NCBI GenBank assembly: GCA_964516875.1
Contig: CAZFAO010000004.1
Coordinates: forward strand, 1 to 64,000
Direction of reading: 5' to 3'
Origin: JAGPDB01 sp964516875
Lineage (GTDB): Bacteria > Actinomycetota > Acidimicrobiia > IMCC26256 > JAGPDB01
Length of the DNA: 64,000 nt
Shown: one piece after another, positions 15,610-24,019 of the stretch
How positions within the stretch are numbered: the first letter of the stretch is position 1
How the letters are laid out: every line of letters starts with the position of its first letter
Translations under genes and position numbers: made by a program
The notes under the pieces: generated by a model
Told to the model about the DNA's origin: nothing
Seen by the model: only the letters and a program-made list of their open reading frames with translations
Databases searched by the model: none

Positions 15610-17331
15610 TTACAGCTGGTTCAAACTAATCGCATCGTGAGATACGGGATCGATCAAATTAGCATTGCGAATTGACGCAACAACCAAAGCCACATCATCG
15701 GTGCGTTCAATGATTCCCTTGTCAACGCCATCAACAAATTCAGTGAGGGCGCCTCGCGAGAAACGTGCTTCTCGCTCTAACTTCACTTCACCGCCGTTGA
15801 GAAGACTGGCTCTTTCTTTCGCGAATTCAAGTACTTCTCGTGCAACACGATCAGCCGCTTTTCCGTGGATGTGAATGAATCCCAAAGCCTTCAACACATC
15901 TTTCCCTAAGAGGTCAAGTAATACTTCATCAGCATTACTGATGTTATAAGAACGTTTCATGGAAGATCGTCCAGACCCCCGCTCTTGACTTTGCTCACGG
16001 GATTCAATGGTTAGTCGAATATGGCGAAGTATCCAATCTCGATTTTCCTGCGTGAAAAGCGCTTCTCGAGCTTGCTGGGATAATTGATCATTGAACATAA
16101 TGACGCCATACGCCACAGGAGAAAACTTCGTTGCACCTTGTGTGCTTTCAATAGTTGCATGAATTTGATCGGGTGAGAATGCGGTGGCGCCAAGAAATCT
16201 ATATTCATCTTCAATCGATACCCCATTCGCACGACACCACTCAGCGAGACGTTGAGTATCGACCTGAGCGAGACTGCTTACGCTTTCATCACCTGGATTA
16301 TTCTTGATCCATTTTTCTCGCTTTTTTTGATACTTTGTGAGAGCTTCAAGTGTTCTCACAACGCGAAAGTCTTTCCAGTCATTAGTAGCAAGTATCGTTT
16401 CGATTCGCTGCTCAAGAGCGGTTGATAAAGCTTGTAGATATCTATCACGATCTTGCAGCTCTGCTCTAGAAGAACTTACGAGAAATTCGATATTATCTAA
16501 AGCATCAGGCAACAACTTTGCAACATAAGCTTCGAGAACTTCAGCGAGCTTTTCGTCTGACAACAAACCCAGAGTCGCGAACAGCGTTTTTCGTTCACTG
16601 CGATAACCATCCCCGTGAGGAAATCGTAAATGCTGGAAAAAAATCTCAGGACATCGAACAAACAAACCTTCAACTATTGAATTTTGGAGTACGTTTCGAG
16701 GATCGAAGTCGCCATATAGAGTAAAATGGAGTATACGAGAAATATCAGGAAACGCAACAAATCCTACTTCGCTGTCATGGGCATAAAGCAGAGGATCATT
16801 CGTTACCGCTAATGCAATCTCTTTCGGAAAATATTCCAGGGCATAGCTAATGTAATCGCCAACAACCATGCTGAATTGTTCATCAGAGAGACTCGGCAAT
16901 GGATTCTTTGTTTCGCTTCCCTTTTCATTACCTGGTGCCAAGGCAAATGCAGCTGTGACGAGTGAGTCAATCACCATCGAACTCATGCCCAGTTCTTCGA
17001 ATCCTTTCCTTGCAGTGTCGAGACTCAATTCAATTGCACGTATATCGGTAATATAGTTCTTTGATAAGAGCTGCAAGTGAATATACGGATCCGAAATCAA
17101 ACCAACAACATATTCCTGATCATCGCGTTTTGCTTCAAACCATTTCCTCTCATACAGGCGATTATGTATCGATGTAATGCGCCGTTTGTCCCTTCGAGTA
17201 AAAAAATTGTCATAGGCAAGCTCGCTCAGCGTGGGTACTTGACCGTTAAACTTACGCCTCAGTTCGGCTAAAGCCTCGAGAACTTCTGCGTTGAGATGAT
17301 TGGGTAAAATCGTTGGATCTGTCGTTGTCAT
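15610..17331 (-). CDS. Unknown 573-residue protein
   Basis: A large soluble protein without recognisable motifs, signal peptide or membrane segments. The N-terminal region (about residues 15-75) reads like a winged-helix module (LRRKFNGQVPTLSELAYDNFFTRRDKRRITSIHNRLYERKWFE). The remainder is helical and charged, with a basic loop at about 450-470 (RGSGRSSMKRSYNIS). It converges on DUF1844 with a 2-base gap and lies between the cold-shock-like gene and the infC block. The long open frame with ordinary composition supports a real gene. Confidence 0.65.
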   Translation of the reverse strand: MTTTDPTILPNHLNAEVLEALAELRRKFNGQVPTLSELAYDNFFTRRDKRRITSIHNRLYERKWFEAKRDDQEYVVGLISDPYIHLQLLSKNYITDIRAIELSLDTARKGFEELGMSSMVIDSLVTAAFALAPGNEKGSETKNPLPSLSDEQFSMVVGDYISYALEYFPKEIALAVTNDPLLYAHDSEVGFVAFPDISRILHFTLYGDFDPRNVLQNSIVEGLFVRCPEIFFQHLRFPHGDGYRSERKTLFATLGLLSDEKLAEVLEAYVAKLLPDALDNIEFLVSSSRAELQDRDRYLQALSTALEQRIETILATNDWKDFRVVRTLEALTKYQKKREKWIKNNPGDESVSSLAQVDTQRLAEWCRANGVSIEDEYRFLGATAFSPDQIHATIESTQGATKFSPVAYGVIMFNDQLSQQAREALFTQENRDWILRHIRLTIESREQSQERGSGRSSMKRSYNISNADEVLLDLLGKDVLKALGFIHIHGKAADRVAREVLEFAKERASLLNGGEVKLEREARFSRGALTEFVDGVDKGIIERTDDVALVVASIRNANLIDPVSHDAISLNQL

Positions 17332-17399
17332 CGCACGATCTTAATGTCCGATTCTTCCGATTGTACAATCCGTCTAGCTTCTCAAGAGCTTCTCATTAC

Positions 17400-17597
17400 T
17401 TACGATTGAGTAATCGCTCGTGCCTCGGTGCGCCCGCGGGGATGGTCAAAAGTATCAAATGTTACCTTGGCGCCCACATCAATTGTTCGCTTTCCATCGG
17501 CAATATTGACGCAATGAAATGGGTAGCTCTCCCCTGTTTCAGAGACAATAATTCCGAGCCCTATGTGGACATCAAATTCGGTGACGACACCATTCAT
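17400..17597 (-). CDS. Cold-shock-domain-like small protein
   Basis: A 65-residue protein with the outline of a cold shock domain: NGVVTEFDVHIGLGIIV, then YPFHCVNIADGKRTIDVGAKVTFDTFDHPRGRTEARAITQS. The classical RNP1 aromatic motif (KGFGFI) is reduced to GLGIIV, as in a divergent group of actinobacterial proteins. Nucleic-acid binding is likely but unproven. Its ATG overlaps the ribH stop by four bases, so it is translated with the riboflavin genes. Confidence 0.72.
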   Translation of the reverse strand: MNGVVTEFDVHIGLGIIVSETGESYPFHCVNIADGKRTIDVGAKVTFDTFDHPRGRTEARAITQS

Positions 17598-18109
17598 GAA
17601 CCGATAAACCCTGTCGACTTTTTCTTAGATGCCGAGGGAGCGTCGACAACTTTTTTCAAGGTTGCAATTGTTTCGAGTGCGCTTGCAGCAGCTTCTTCAC
17701 CCTTGTGACCTTCGGATCCACCAATGCGCTCTTGGGCTTGTTGCTCGCTATCAACCGTCAACACTCCAAAAATACACGGCACGCCAGTTGTTAGGGCAAC
17801 ATCGGATATCGCTAATGCTGTTGTGTTGGAAACATATTCAAAGTGCGCTGTATCGCCACGAATCACAGCACCTAAACAAATCACAGCATCGGCCCCATTG
17901 GCTGCACATGCTTTTGCGACAACAGCTAGCTCGAGAGAACCAGGAACATAAAAGACATCGACTTTGTCGCGCGATACTGAATTTTTGTCGAGTTCGTTGA
18001 GGGCACCATCGAGCAATGCCGAAGTGATCTTTTCATTAAATCGTGACACAACAATCGAGATACGAATCTCTTCAATATTTTCAATTTCTGCCTTTGCGAA
18101 TTTTCCCAC
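17594..18109 (-). CDS. ribH: 6,7-dimethyl-8-ribityllumazine synthase
   Basis: A 171-residue lumazine synthase that condenses 5-amino-6-ribitylamino-uracil with 3,4-dihydroxy-2-butanone 4-phosphate. Family segments are VVSRFNEKITSALLDGAL, FYVPGSLELAVVAKA, and GAVIRGDTAHFEYV (with the catalytic His), then GHKGEEAAASALE. The last 15 residues are a short charged extension. It lies 9 bases after ribE; product and enzyme chain into riboflavin synthase. Confidence 0.96.
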   Translation of the reverse strand: MGKFAKAEIENIEEIRISIVVSRFNEKITSALLDGALNELDKNSVSRDKVDVFYVPGSLELAVVAKACAANGADAVICLGAVIRGDTAHFEYVSNTTALAISDVALTTGVPCIFGVLTVDSEQQAQERIGGSEGHKGEEAAASALETIATLKKVVDAPSASKKKSTGFIGS

Positions 18110-18118
18110 GGGATACCT

Positions 18119-18715
18119 TTACTTTCTATTAGAAATCAATTGTTCAACGTAACGCGCTATGGAATCGATTTCGACATTGATGAAATCGCCAGGCTCGGCA
18201 TATGCGAACGACGTCTTCTCCACAGTAGTAGGAATAAGAGCCACCATAAATGTATCCTCATCCCGAGAAGCAACCGTTAAGCTCACGCCGTTAAGACAGA
18301 TAGAACCACGATCGACAATAAAGCGCGAGAGCTCTTTGGGAATATTGATCGTCGCATGGATTGATCCATCGGATAAACCCTTCATTGCGATGATGGTTGT
18401 CACATCATCGACATGTCCTTGCACGAGGTGACCACCGAGGCGATCGCTGAGGCGGACCGGCAGCTCAAGATTGACAGGATCACCGACCTTCCAGTTTCCT
18501 AAAGTCGTTTTGTCGATTGTCTCGATCTGTGCAAAAAACTCAGCTTGGTCATCAGCATTGGACGTGACGGTGAGGCACACTCCACTATTGGCGACCGAAT
18601 CACCGATTTCACACTCGGCAAAAAAACCGGGTGAAGAAACTGTGAGTGATCGCCCACCTGCTAATTCGGTCACAGAAGTGACTTCACCAACTGCGGAGAT
18701 AATTCCTGTGAACAT
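18119..18715 (-). CDS. ribE: Riboflavin synthase, alpha chain
   Basis: A 198-residue enzyme that dismutates two lumazine molecules to riboflavin. Two tandem lumazine-binding barrels are visible: MFTGIISAVGEVTSV (residues 1-97) and HLVQGHVDDVTTI (about 98-190), each with the family G-DSVA/GS-CLNGVSLTV pattern. Only ribE and ribH are here; ribD, ribBA and ribF are not in the window. No FMN riboswitch is apparent upstream, where the repeat cluster lies. Confidence 0.95.
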   Translation of the reverse strand: MFTGIISAVGEVTSVTELAGGRSLTVSSPGFFAECEIGDSVANSGVCLTVTSNADDQAEFFAQIETIDKTTLGNWKVGDPVNLELPVRLSDRLGGHLVQGHVDDVTTIIAMKGLSDGSIHATINIPKELSRFIVDRGSICLNGVSLTVASRDEDTFMVALIPTTVEKTSFAYAEPGDFINVEIDSIARYVEQLISNRK

Positions 18716-18739
18716 TGAGTTATTTTATTACACAGGGTT

Positions 18740-18860
18740 GAGATTCTTCGCTTCGCTCTGAATGACGGAAAGGACGGTCTGAATGACGGAAAGGACGGTC
18801 TGAATGACGGAAAGGACGGTCTGAATGACGGGGAGATTCTTCGCTTCGCTCTGAATGACG
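18740..18860. repeat. Direct-repeat plus tandem-repeat cluster
   Basis: A 28-bp sequence beginning GAGATTCTTCGCTTCGCTC and ending GAATGACG occurs at 18740-18767 and again at 18833-18860. Between them a 21-bp unit (core GAATGACGGAAAGGACGG) is repeated three times at 18758-18820 plus a partial copy. The first sequence resembles a dispersed intergenic repeat seen in many bacterial genomes and often mistranslated as FRAKRRI-type peptides. It occupies the gap between the response regulator stop and ribE. Confidence 0.9.
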
Positions 18861-18871
18861 AGGAGGACCCT

Positions 18872-19837
18872 CTAATTGCCGTCGAGCATGGCGAGGAATT
18901 GGTCATCGGTACTTCGACGATCCACTTCATAACCTGATTTGCCGAGACGCTTTGCGTGATCGCACATTTCAGTTGCCGTAGCTGTTGCTTCCCATTGAGA
19001 ACGGACCTCTCGATATTCAGTCGAGACAACACCAATTGCCACTGGACAAATAGGATGTTGAACTGGCTCGTTTTTGCGGTTCATTATTTCAATAAAACCA
19101 AACTCTTGAGCTTCTTCATCATAAAAATTAACGATGCCCGCATCGTACTTCGCAATGATCTCCTGACAAATATTTTCAACATGTTCAGGAGCCGTGATCA
19201 AAATAAAACGACTGCCCCCAATGTGACTCAGCATGGCGGGTTGACCTTCGGTGTGCGCCAGAATATCTGAGAGCAATGCGCCCAAGAACTTAATGACTTC
19301 GTCACCACGACCGGAACCGTAACGGTCGTTGATGGATTTAAAATCATCGAGCTCGATGTTGTACACGGCATATTTATTTCCAGAACCAGCAACAAGTTCT
19401 GCAAGTTCATTGGAAATTCGAAAGTTGCCTGGCAAGTTCGTGAGCGGTGAAAGATCGCGAAGTTGTTCAGCACGACGCAGAACAGAATAAATACGAGCCT
19501 TGAGTTCATCAAGTTGAACGGGTTTTTCCATATAGTCATCAGCACCAAGTTCGAGACCACGAATTTTTTCTGAACCGATTCCAGCCGACGCCAACATGAT
19601 GATCGACACAGCAGAAGTCGAAGGATTTTCACGCAGTTTTTTACAGACCTGAAAACCATCCATCTCGGGCATGACAATATCCAAGATCACGAGATCAGGA
19701 TGAATTTCGACCGCGAGGTCAAATGCCTTTTTGCCATCCGATGCGGCATGGACTTCGTATCCGTTGCCCTCGAGGAACTCTTTTAATTCATTAACGAGAT
19801 CAGAATCATCGTCGGCAATAATAATCTTATGGTTCAT
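18872..19837 (-). CDS. Response regulator with degenerate GGDEF domain
   Basis: A 321-residue protein. Residues 1-120 are a complete receiver domain: acidic pocket Asp9/Asp10, phosphoacceptor Asp53 (LVILDIVMPEMDG), Ser84, and Lys105 (EKPVQ). Residues about 128-305 align with a GGDEF domain (DLSPLTNLPGN, LDDFKSINDRYG), but the signature loop is GGSRF (207-211), so diguanylate cyclase activity is not expected. The domain may bind nucleotide or partners. Its ATG overlaps the rpe stop by four bases. No histidine kinase is nearby. Confidence 0.88.
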   Translation of the reverse strand: MNHKIIIADDDSDLVNELKEFLEGNGYEVHAASDGKKAFDLAVEIHPDLVILDIVMPEMDGFQVCKKLRENPSTSAVSIIMLASAGIGSEKIRGLELGADDYMEKPVQLDELKARIYSVLRRAEQLRDLSPLTNLPGNFRISNELAELVAGSGNKYAVYNIELDDFKSINDRYGSGRGDEVIKFLGALLSDILAHTEGQPAMLSHIGGSRFILITAPEHVENICQEIIAKYDAGIVNFYDEEAQEFGFIEIMNRKNEPVQHPICPVAIGVVSTEYREVRSQWEATATATEMCDHAKRLGKSGYEVDRRSTDDQFLAMLDGN

Positions 19838-20523
19838 AGGGATCCTGCCAATGCGCTGTCGGTAATGTCATGTAATTCTCGGATGGTCGCAGCGGGATCT
19901 TGAGAGTGAAAAACCGCGCTACCAGCCACTAAAACGTCGCATCCTGCCCGTGCGGCGTCTGCAACAGTGTCTTTATTGATCCCACCATCAATGGTGAAAA
20001 TGATGTCCAAATTGTGCTTTTTGCGATAATCCACGGCTTCGCGGACCTTATCGAGGACTTCAGGAATGAATTTTTGGCCGCCAAACCCAGGGAACACGCT
20101 CATGAACAACAAAATATCAATGCGGTCCATATATGGTTCAACTGCAGAAAAGGGAGTGTCTGGATTAAAGGTCAATCCAACGTCGACGCCTGCGTCAGAA
20201 ATCTGCGTTAATAACTGATCTACATTGTCGAGTTCAACGTGAACAGTAATTGCATCGGCGCCAGCTTCAACGAAGGGCGCAATTAATACGTCTGGCTTGG
20301 TACACATTAAATGACAATCGAGATACGCATCAGTGTGCGGCCGAAGCGATTTCACAACCGGTGGACCAATAGTCAAGTTAGGAACAAAGTGGCCGTCCAT
20401 ACAATCAACATGGATACGATTAGTTTCACCGCGCACACCCGCAATCGCATCAGCGAGATATGCAAAATCAGCAGAAAGAATACTCGGAGAAATTAAGGGG
20501 TGATGCTGCAGGTTCGAACTCAC
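19834..20523 (-). CDS. rpe: Ribulose-phosphate 3-epimerase
   Basis: A 229-residue TIM-barrel epimerase interconverting ribulose 5-phosphate and xylulose 5-phosphate in the pentose phosphate pathway. Visible family motifs: SPSILSADFAYL, HVDCMDGHFVPNLTIGPP, DCHLMCTKP, SVFPGFGGQKFIPE, and DGGINKDT. The metal-binding His and catalytic Asp residues are present. It is translationally coupled to the downstream response regulator. Confidence 0.96.
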   Translation of the reverse strand: MSSNLQHHPLISPSILSADFAYLADAIAGVRGETNRIHVDCMDGHFVPNLTIGPPVVKSLRPHTDAYLDCHLMCTKPDVLIAPFVEAGADAITVHVELDNVDQLLTQISDAGVDVGLTFNPDTPFSAVEPYMDRIDILLFMSVFPGFGGQKFIPEVLDKVREAVDYRKKHNLDIIFTIDGGINKDTVADAARAGCDVLVAGSAVFHSQDPAATIRELHDITDSALAGSL

Positions 20524-20532
20524 GTGATTATC

Positions 20533-20952
20533 TTAGCCCGCATCGGGACCTTGATCGTGTGCTAATGCGGCAATGATTTTGAGCTGCACTGCATCCAAGA
20601 GATCGGGTGACGGACTTGGGTCAGCTCTAGCAAAGTCCATATCTTCCGGTTTGTCGATAGGCATGAGATGGATATGGACATGGGGAACTTCGAGCCCTGC
20701 AATCATCATGCCAATCTTCTCACACGGGAATGCGGATTCAATGGCCTTCCCCACTTTTTGCGCGACGTCCATGACTTTGGTGAGCGTTTCTGGATCGAGA
20801 TCAACCCAGTGCTCCACTTCTTTCACGGGGATGACCAGTGTGTGGCCAGGAACAATAGGGTTAATCGTTAAAAATGCAACAACGTCATCATCGCGATAAA
20901 CAAAACGTGCGGGAAATTCACCTTCGATAACTTTTGTAAAGACACTAGCCAT
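20533..20952 (-). CDS. HIT-family hydrolase
   Basis: A 139-residue histidine triad protein with the motif VPHVHIHLMPI. Members hydrolyse nucleotide conjugates such as AMP-lysine or dinucleoside polyphosphates; the specific substrate cannot be set. The N-terminal segment FVYRDDDVVAFLTINPIVPGHTLVIPVKEVEHW is typical of the HINT/Fhit-like branch. It lies between rsmB and rpe with 9-base gaps. Confidence 0.92.
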   Translation of the reverse strand: MASVFTKVIEGEFPARFVYRDDDVVAFLTINPIVPGHTLVIPVKEVEHWVDLDPETLTKVMDVAQKVGKAIESAFPCEKIGMMIAGLEVPHVHIHLMPIDKPEDMDFARADPSPSPDLLDAVQLKIIAALAHDQGPDAG

Positions 20953-20961
20953 AGTCTGATT

Positions 20962-22236
20962 CTATGTCCTCGTGAGACGCAGAACATACATAGCGTCATT
21001 GTCGGCCGTGGGTGTTAAAAGATATCCGCGTCCAAGAGGGCGCACCAGTGGAGTTTCCATCTGAATTTCATCCGCTTCAAAGTTCGGCAGCGCACTTTTC
21101 ATCCAGTCATCCATCTCTATTGTTTCGGCTCGTGTGAAAGTGCAAACGCTGTAGATGAATTTCCCGCCTGGCGCAACGCACTGTGATGCCGATGAAACAA
21201 TTTCTTTCTGGAGTTTAACGAGTTCTGCGACTTTGTCGTGTGTGATTCGATGCCGGGCATCAGGTCGGCGACGCAATACGCCCAACCCCGAACACGGTGC
21301 ATCAACCAACACTCGATCAAAAGTCGTGTGCGGAAAAGGAAGCGCTCTCGCGTCAGAGACAACAACGTCAACATTATTTGCCTGCACACGGTTTTGAGTG
21401 TCGACAAGTTTGGCGAATCTGTTCAACGAGATGTCACACGCAACGACTGCTTGTGCTTCGCGCGAAAGGAGTAGAGATTTTCCTCCCGGAGCACAACAGA
21501 CATCAAGAACGGTTGTGCCTTTGGCATCGACACAGTGCGCGACTAGTTGACTTCCCTGGTCAACAACAATTGCTGAACCAGATTCAATAACATCGAGTTG
21601 CCCAATTGCTCCGCCTGAACGAATCAATCGTGAATCGGAAATAATATTTCCCTCTCGCGATCCTTCAACGTCGAGTGCAGCACCCATCCGAGCAAGTGTT
21701 ACTGACGCAGAAGAATTAAGGGCGTCAACAACATCGCCTACGTCGTCGGGAAAAACCGTTGCGATCTCGTCATAGATCCATCCGGGAAGACACGATGCAA
21801 CTTCTGGCGTTTCATCAGCGAATAGATTTCCTTGAGCATGGACGGCAATGGCTTTTCGAGCAAGCGCGTTGATAAAACCTTTGAGCGAAAACGGCACGAC
21901 TTTGATTGTCTCATCGACGACGGCATACATATCAAAATCATCCATGAGTTGGGCAACAATACTGCGAAGAGCGGCGAGAGCTATGGGATCGAGCTGTGCT
22001 AATGGTCGTTTCGATAACTTAGACAGCGCATAATCAATTCGCACTTGTGCACGTAATGTGGAATAGACAACTTTGGTAATTAACGCGCGGTCAGGATCGC
22101 TAAAGCTCGATCGAGCTAAGCGCGCGGGAACGATATCATTCGCGAATGCTCCATCGTCGCATAAACACAACAGATCAATAATTGCAGCGCGCGTCGATGT
22201 TGACACATTGCGCACTCGCGCATGTTTTTTTGACAT
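20962..22236 (-). CDS. rsmB: 16S rRNA m5C967 methyltransferase RsmB
   Basis: A 424-residue protein with an N-terminal NusB-like RNA-binding domain (about residues 10-140) and a C-terminal Rossmann methyltransferase. The SAM motif is VLDVCCAPGGKSLLLS; the two functional cysteines are in VDAPCSGLG and IYSVCTFTRAE. It methylates 16S rRNA at C967 (E. coli numbering) by family knowledge. Its ATG overlaps the fmt stop codon by one base, and the order def-fmt-rsmB is widespread. Confidence 0.92.
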   Translation of the reverse strand: MSKKHARVRNVSTSTRAAIIDLLCLCDDGAFANDIVPARLARSSFSDPDRALITKVVYSTLRAQVRIDYALSKLSKRPLAQLDPIALAALRSIVAQLMDDFDMYAVVDETIKVVPFSLKGFINALARKAIAVHAQGNLFADETPEVASCLPGWIYDEIATVFPDDVGDVVDALNSSASVTLARMGAALDVEGSREGNIISDSRLIRSGGAIGQLDVIESGSAIVVDQGSQLVAHCVDAKGTTVLDVCCAPGGKSLLLSREAQAVVACDISLNRFAKLVDTQNRVQANNVDVVVSDARALPFPHTTFDRVLVDAPCSGLGVLRRRPDARHRITHDKVAELVKLQKEIVSSASQCVAPGGKFIYSVCTFTRAETIEMDDWMKSALPNFEADEIQMETPLVRPLGRGYLLTPTADNDAMYVLRLTRT

Positions 22237-23159
22237 TACGCCTTAATTCTTAATGGAAAGCTCTCACGAGGAACACCATTGGCCCACGAAACAAAATCTA
22301 AAAGCGGTTTGCCGGGAACTTGAATTTTTTTACACTGAATTGTTCCATCGACGCACGTCAACACTCCTGCTCGGTTGATTGTTCCCACATCAGCTTCGTT
22401 CACGTTTTCGATACGAGGAATATCTGATTGGGCAATACGAATTTTTTCATCGCTAAGAAAAGTCCATGCACCTTTGACCAAAGAGCCTGCACGAATTTTT
22501 CTATCGATATCTACCGCACAAGTGTGAGCATCGAAATAGAAATCATCGGCGTCTAATTTCTGAGCATAAGTTGGTTCGCCTTGTTGTTCGGTGGGAACTT
22601 GAGTATCGAGCGAATCCAAAACAACAACGAGGAGATCGCGCGCAATTGCATTCATCGATGCAAAGAGACTGAGAGATGTTGTTGACTCAGTGATGTCAAC
22701 TTGGCGAGTTGCATAGACCGCTCCCGTGTCAAGCCCTTCGTCCATACTCATAATGGAAACACCCGAGACAGCATCGCCTTCCAAGATGGCACGTTCAACA
22801 GGAGCTGCACCTCGCCAACGGGGCAAAAGAGAATAGTGAACGTTGACACATCCGTGCGGAAAATGAGTTAACACATCCACGGGAAGGATTCGCCCATAGG
22901 CAACCACGACACCCACGTCTGCACGAAGTCCCGCAACGCATTCGCTGAGTTCTTTTTTTGTGGAAGGCTCAAATACATCAATCCCGGCTTCTTGTGCTGC
23001 GATTTTGACAGGAGTGCGAACAAGCGCACTTCCGCGTCCGCGTTTTTTATCGGGTTGTGTAATAACACCAACAACCTTATGAGACGATTCAATCAGCGAA
23101 AGCAATACATCACAAGCAGGATCGGGCGTCCCAAAGAAAACGATTCGTAACGGCATCAT
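22236..23159 (-). CDS. fmt: Methionyl-tRNA formyltransferase
   Basis: A 307-residue enzyme that formylates Met-tRNA(fMet) using 10-formyl-THF. The formyltransferase core has VFFGTPDPA, DKKRGRG, and the active site VNVHYSLLPRWRGAAPVERAIL with catalytic Asn and His, plus Asp in MSMDEGLDTGAVY. The C-terminal OB-like tRNA-binding domain covers about residues 205-300. It follows def, its functional partner, by 9 bases. Confidence 0.96.
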   Translation of the reverse strand: MMPLRIVFFGTPDPACDVLLSLIESSHKVVGVITQPDKKRGRGSALVRTPVKIAAQEAGIDVFEPSTKKELSECVAGLRADVGVVVAYGRILPVDVLTHFPHGCVNVHYSLLPRWRGAAPVERAILEGDAVSGVSIMSMDEGLDTGAVYATRQVDITESTTSLSLFASMNAIARDLLVVVLDSLDTQVPTEQQGEPTYAQKLDADDFYFDAHTCAVDIDRKIRAGSLVKGAWTFLSDEKIRIAQSDIPRIENVNEADVGTINRAGVLTCVDGTIQCKKIQVPGKPLLDFVSWANGVPRESFPLRIKA

Positions 23160-23168
23160 GTGAATGAC

Positions 23169-23693
23169 CTAGTCAAAAGGTGTTGTGCCTTTGCGTGCAG
23201 GTGTAATTTTCCCCGACTCTTTCAACGAGTTGAATTCATCCCAGGTCGAATCTTGTTCCTCCGAGGAGAGGTGATCGAGCATCAACACACCATTGAGGTG
23301 ATCGAGTTCATGCTGGAAAAGTCGTGCCTTTAATTCATCAGCTTCAATTGTTACGGGATTTCCATCGAGATCGTACCCCGTGACGGTAACAACTTTTGGT
23401 CGAGTGAGGTTGAGATAGATTCCAGGTATGGAAAGGCATCCCTCTTCGTAATCCCACGAACCTTTGGACTCAACAATTTTCGGATTAACAAGGACTTTGG
23501 GTTCACCCTCATCGTCGTATACAAAAAAGTTCTTTTGAATACCTACTTGTGTAGCAGCAAGACCAATCCCCGGTGCTTCGTACATCGTCTCGAGCATGGA
23601 ATGCGATGTTGTATAAAGACGACCGTCGAAATCTTCAACATCGGCTGCTTTCACACGCAGAACCGGATCGCCTGCTATTCGAATAGTATTCAC
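23169..23693 (-). CDS. def: Peptide deformylase
   Basis: A 174-residue metallohydrolase that removes the N-formyl group from nascent proteins. All three motifs are intact: GIGLAATQVGI (motif 1), EEGCLSIPGIY (motif 2, metal Cys), and FQHELDHLNGVL (motif 3, two metal His and catalytic Glu). It leads the def-fmt-rsmB series. Confidence 0.96.
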   Translation of the reverse strand: MNTIRIAGDPVLRVKAADVEDFDGRLYTTSHSMLETMYEAPGIGLAATQVGIQKNFFVYDDEGEPKVLVNPKIVESKGSWDYEEGCLSIPGIYLNLTRPKVVTVTGYDLDGNPVTIEADELKARLFQHELDHLNGVLMLDHLSSEEQDSTWDEFNSLKESGKITPARKGTTPFD

Positions 23694-23698
23694 ATTGC

Positions 23699-24010
23699 CT
23701 AGTCTATTGACATTTTCTTGCGCGAGCGCAATAGACGACGATGGAGCTTGGCGCCACGAGAAAATGCACCGCCCGTGCGTAAACGTCGGGTGGCTTTTTC
23801 GAGCTGCAACAACCGGAAATAGATATCGTCATGAGACTGGGCTGCATCGACATAAGCAAAGGCTTGGCGAACATCTTCAAAATTGAAACGAATGCGTGCG
23901 TATTCTTTTTCGATGCGCTTGTCTGTTTTCTTGCGGGCTTTGGATGCTTTTTCGTCTTCATCAGGCGTTGAACGCGTGACAGGCTTTTTGTTTGTGACAA
24001 GTGTTCCCAT
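23699..24010 (-). CDS. Small basic protein of unknown function
   Basis: A 103-residue protein rich in Lys, Arg and Glu, with low-complexity charged N- and C-termini and a central helical region (YARIRFNFEDVRQAFAYVDAAQSHDDIYFRLLQLEKATRRL). No family is recognised. It fits neatly between priA (stop at 24020) and def (start at 23693), on the same strand. Nucleic-acid binding is conceivable from charge alone. No clear ribosome binding site precedes the ATG. A second frame over the same region (to 24000) looks non-coding. Confidence 0.55.
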   Translation of the reverse strand: MGTLVTNKKPVTRSTPDEDEKASKARKKTDKRIEKEYARIRFNFEDVRQAFAYVDAAQSHDDIYFRLLQLEKATRRLRTGGAFSRGAKLHRRLLRSRKKMSID

Positions 24011-24019
24011 GAACTGATT

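Noticed and set aside
18758..18820. CRISPR array
   Set aside because: The 21-bp units are directly tandem with no unique spacers, and no cas genes are present.
18716..18871. FMN riboswitch upstream of ribE
   Set aside because: The region consists of repeats and the response regulator 3' end; no RFN-element core is visible.
18670..19035. A 121-residue minus-strand frame rich in SFRPSF repeats and FRAKRRI
   Set aside because: It is a translation of the tandem and direct repeats at 18740-18860 running into the response regulator in another frame; it is not a protein.
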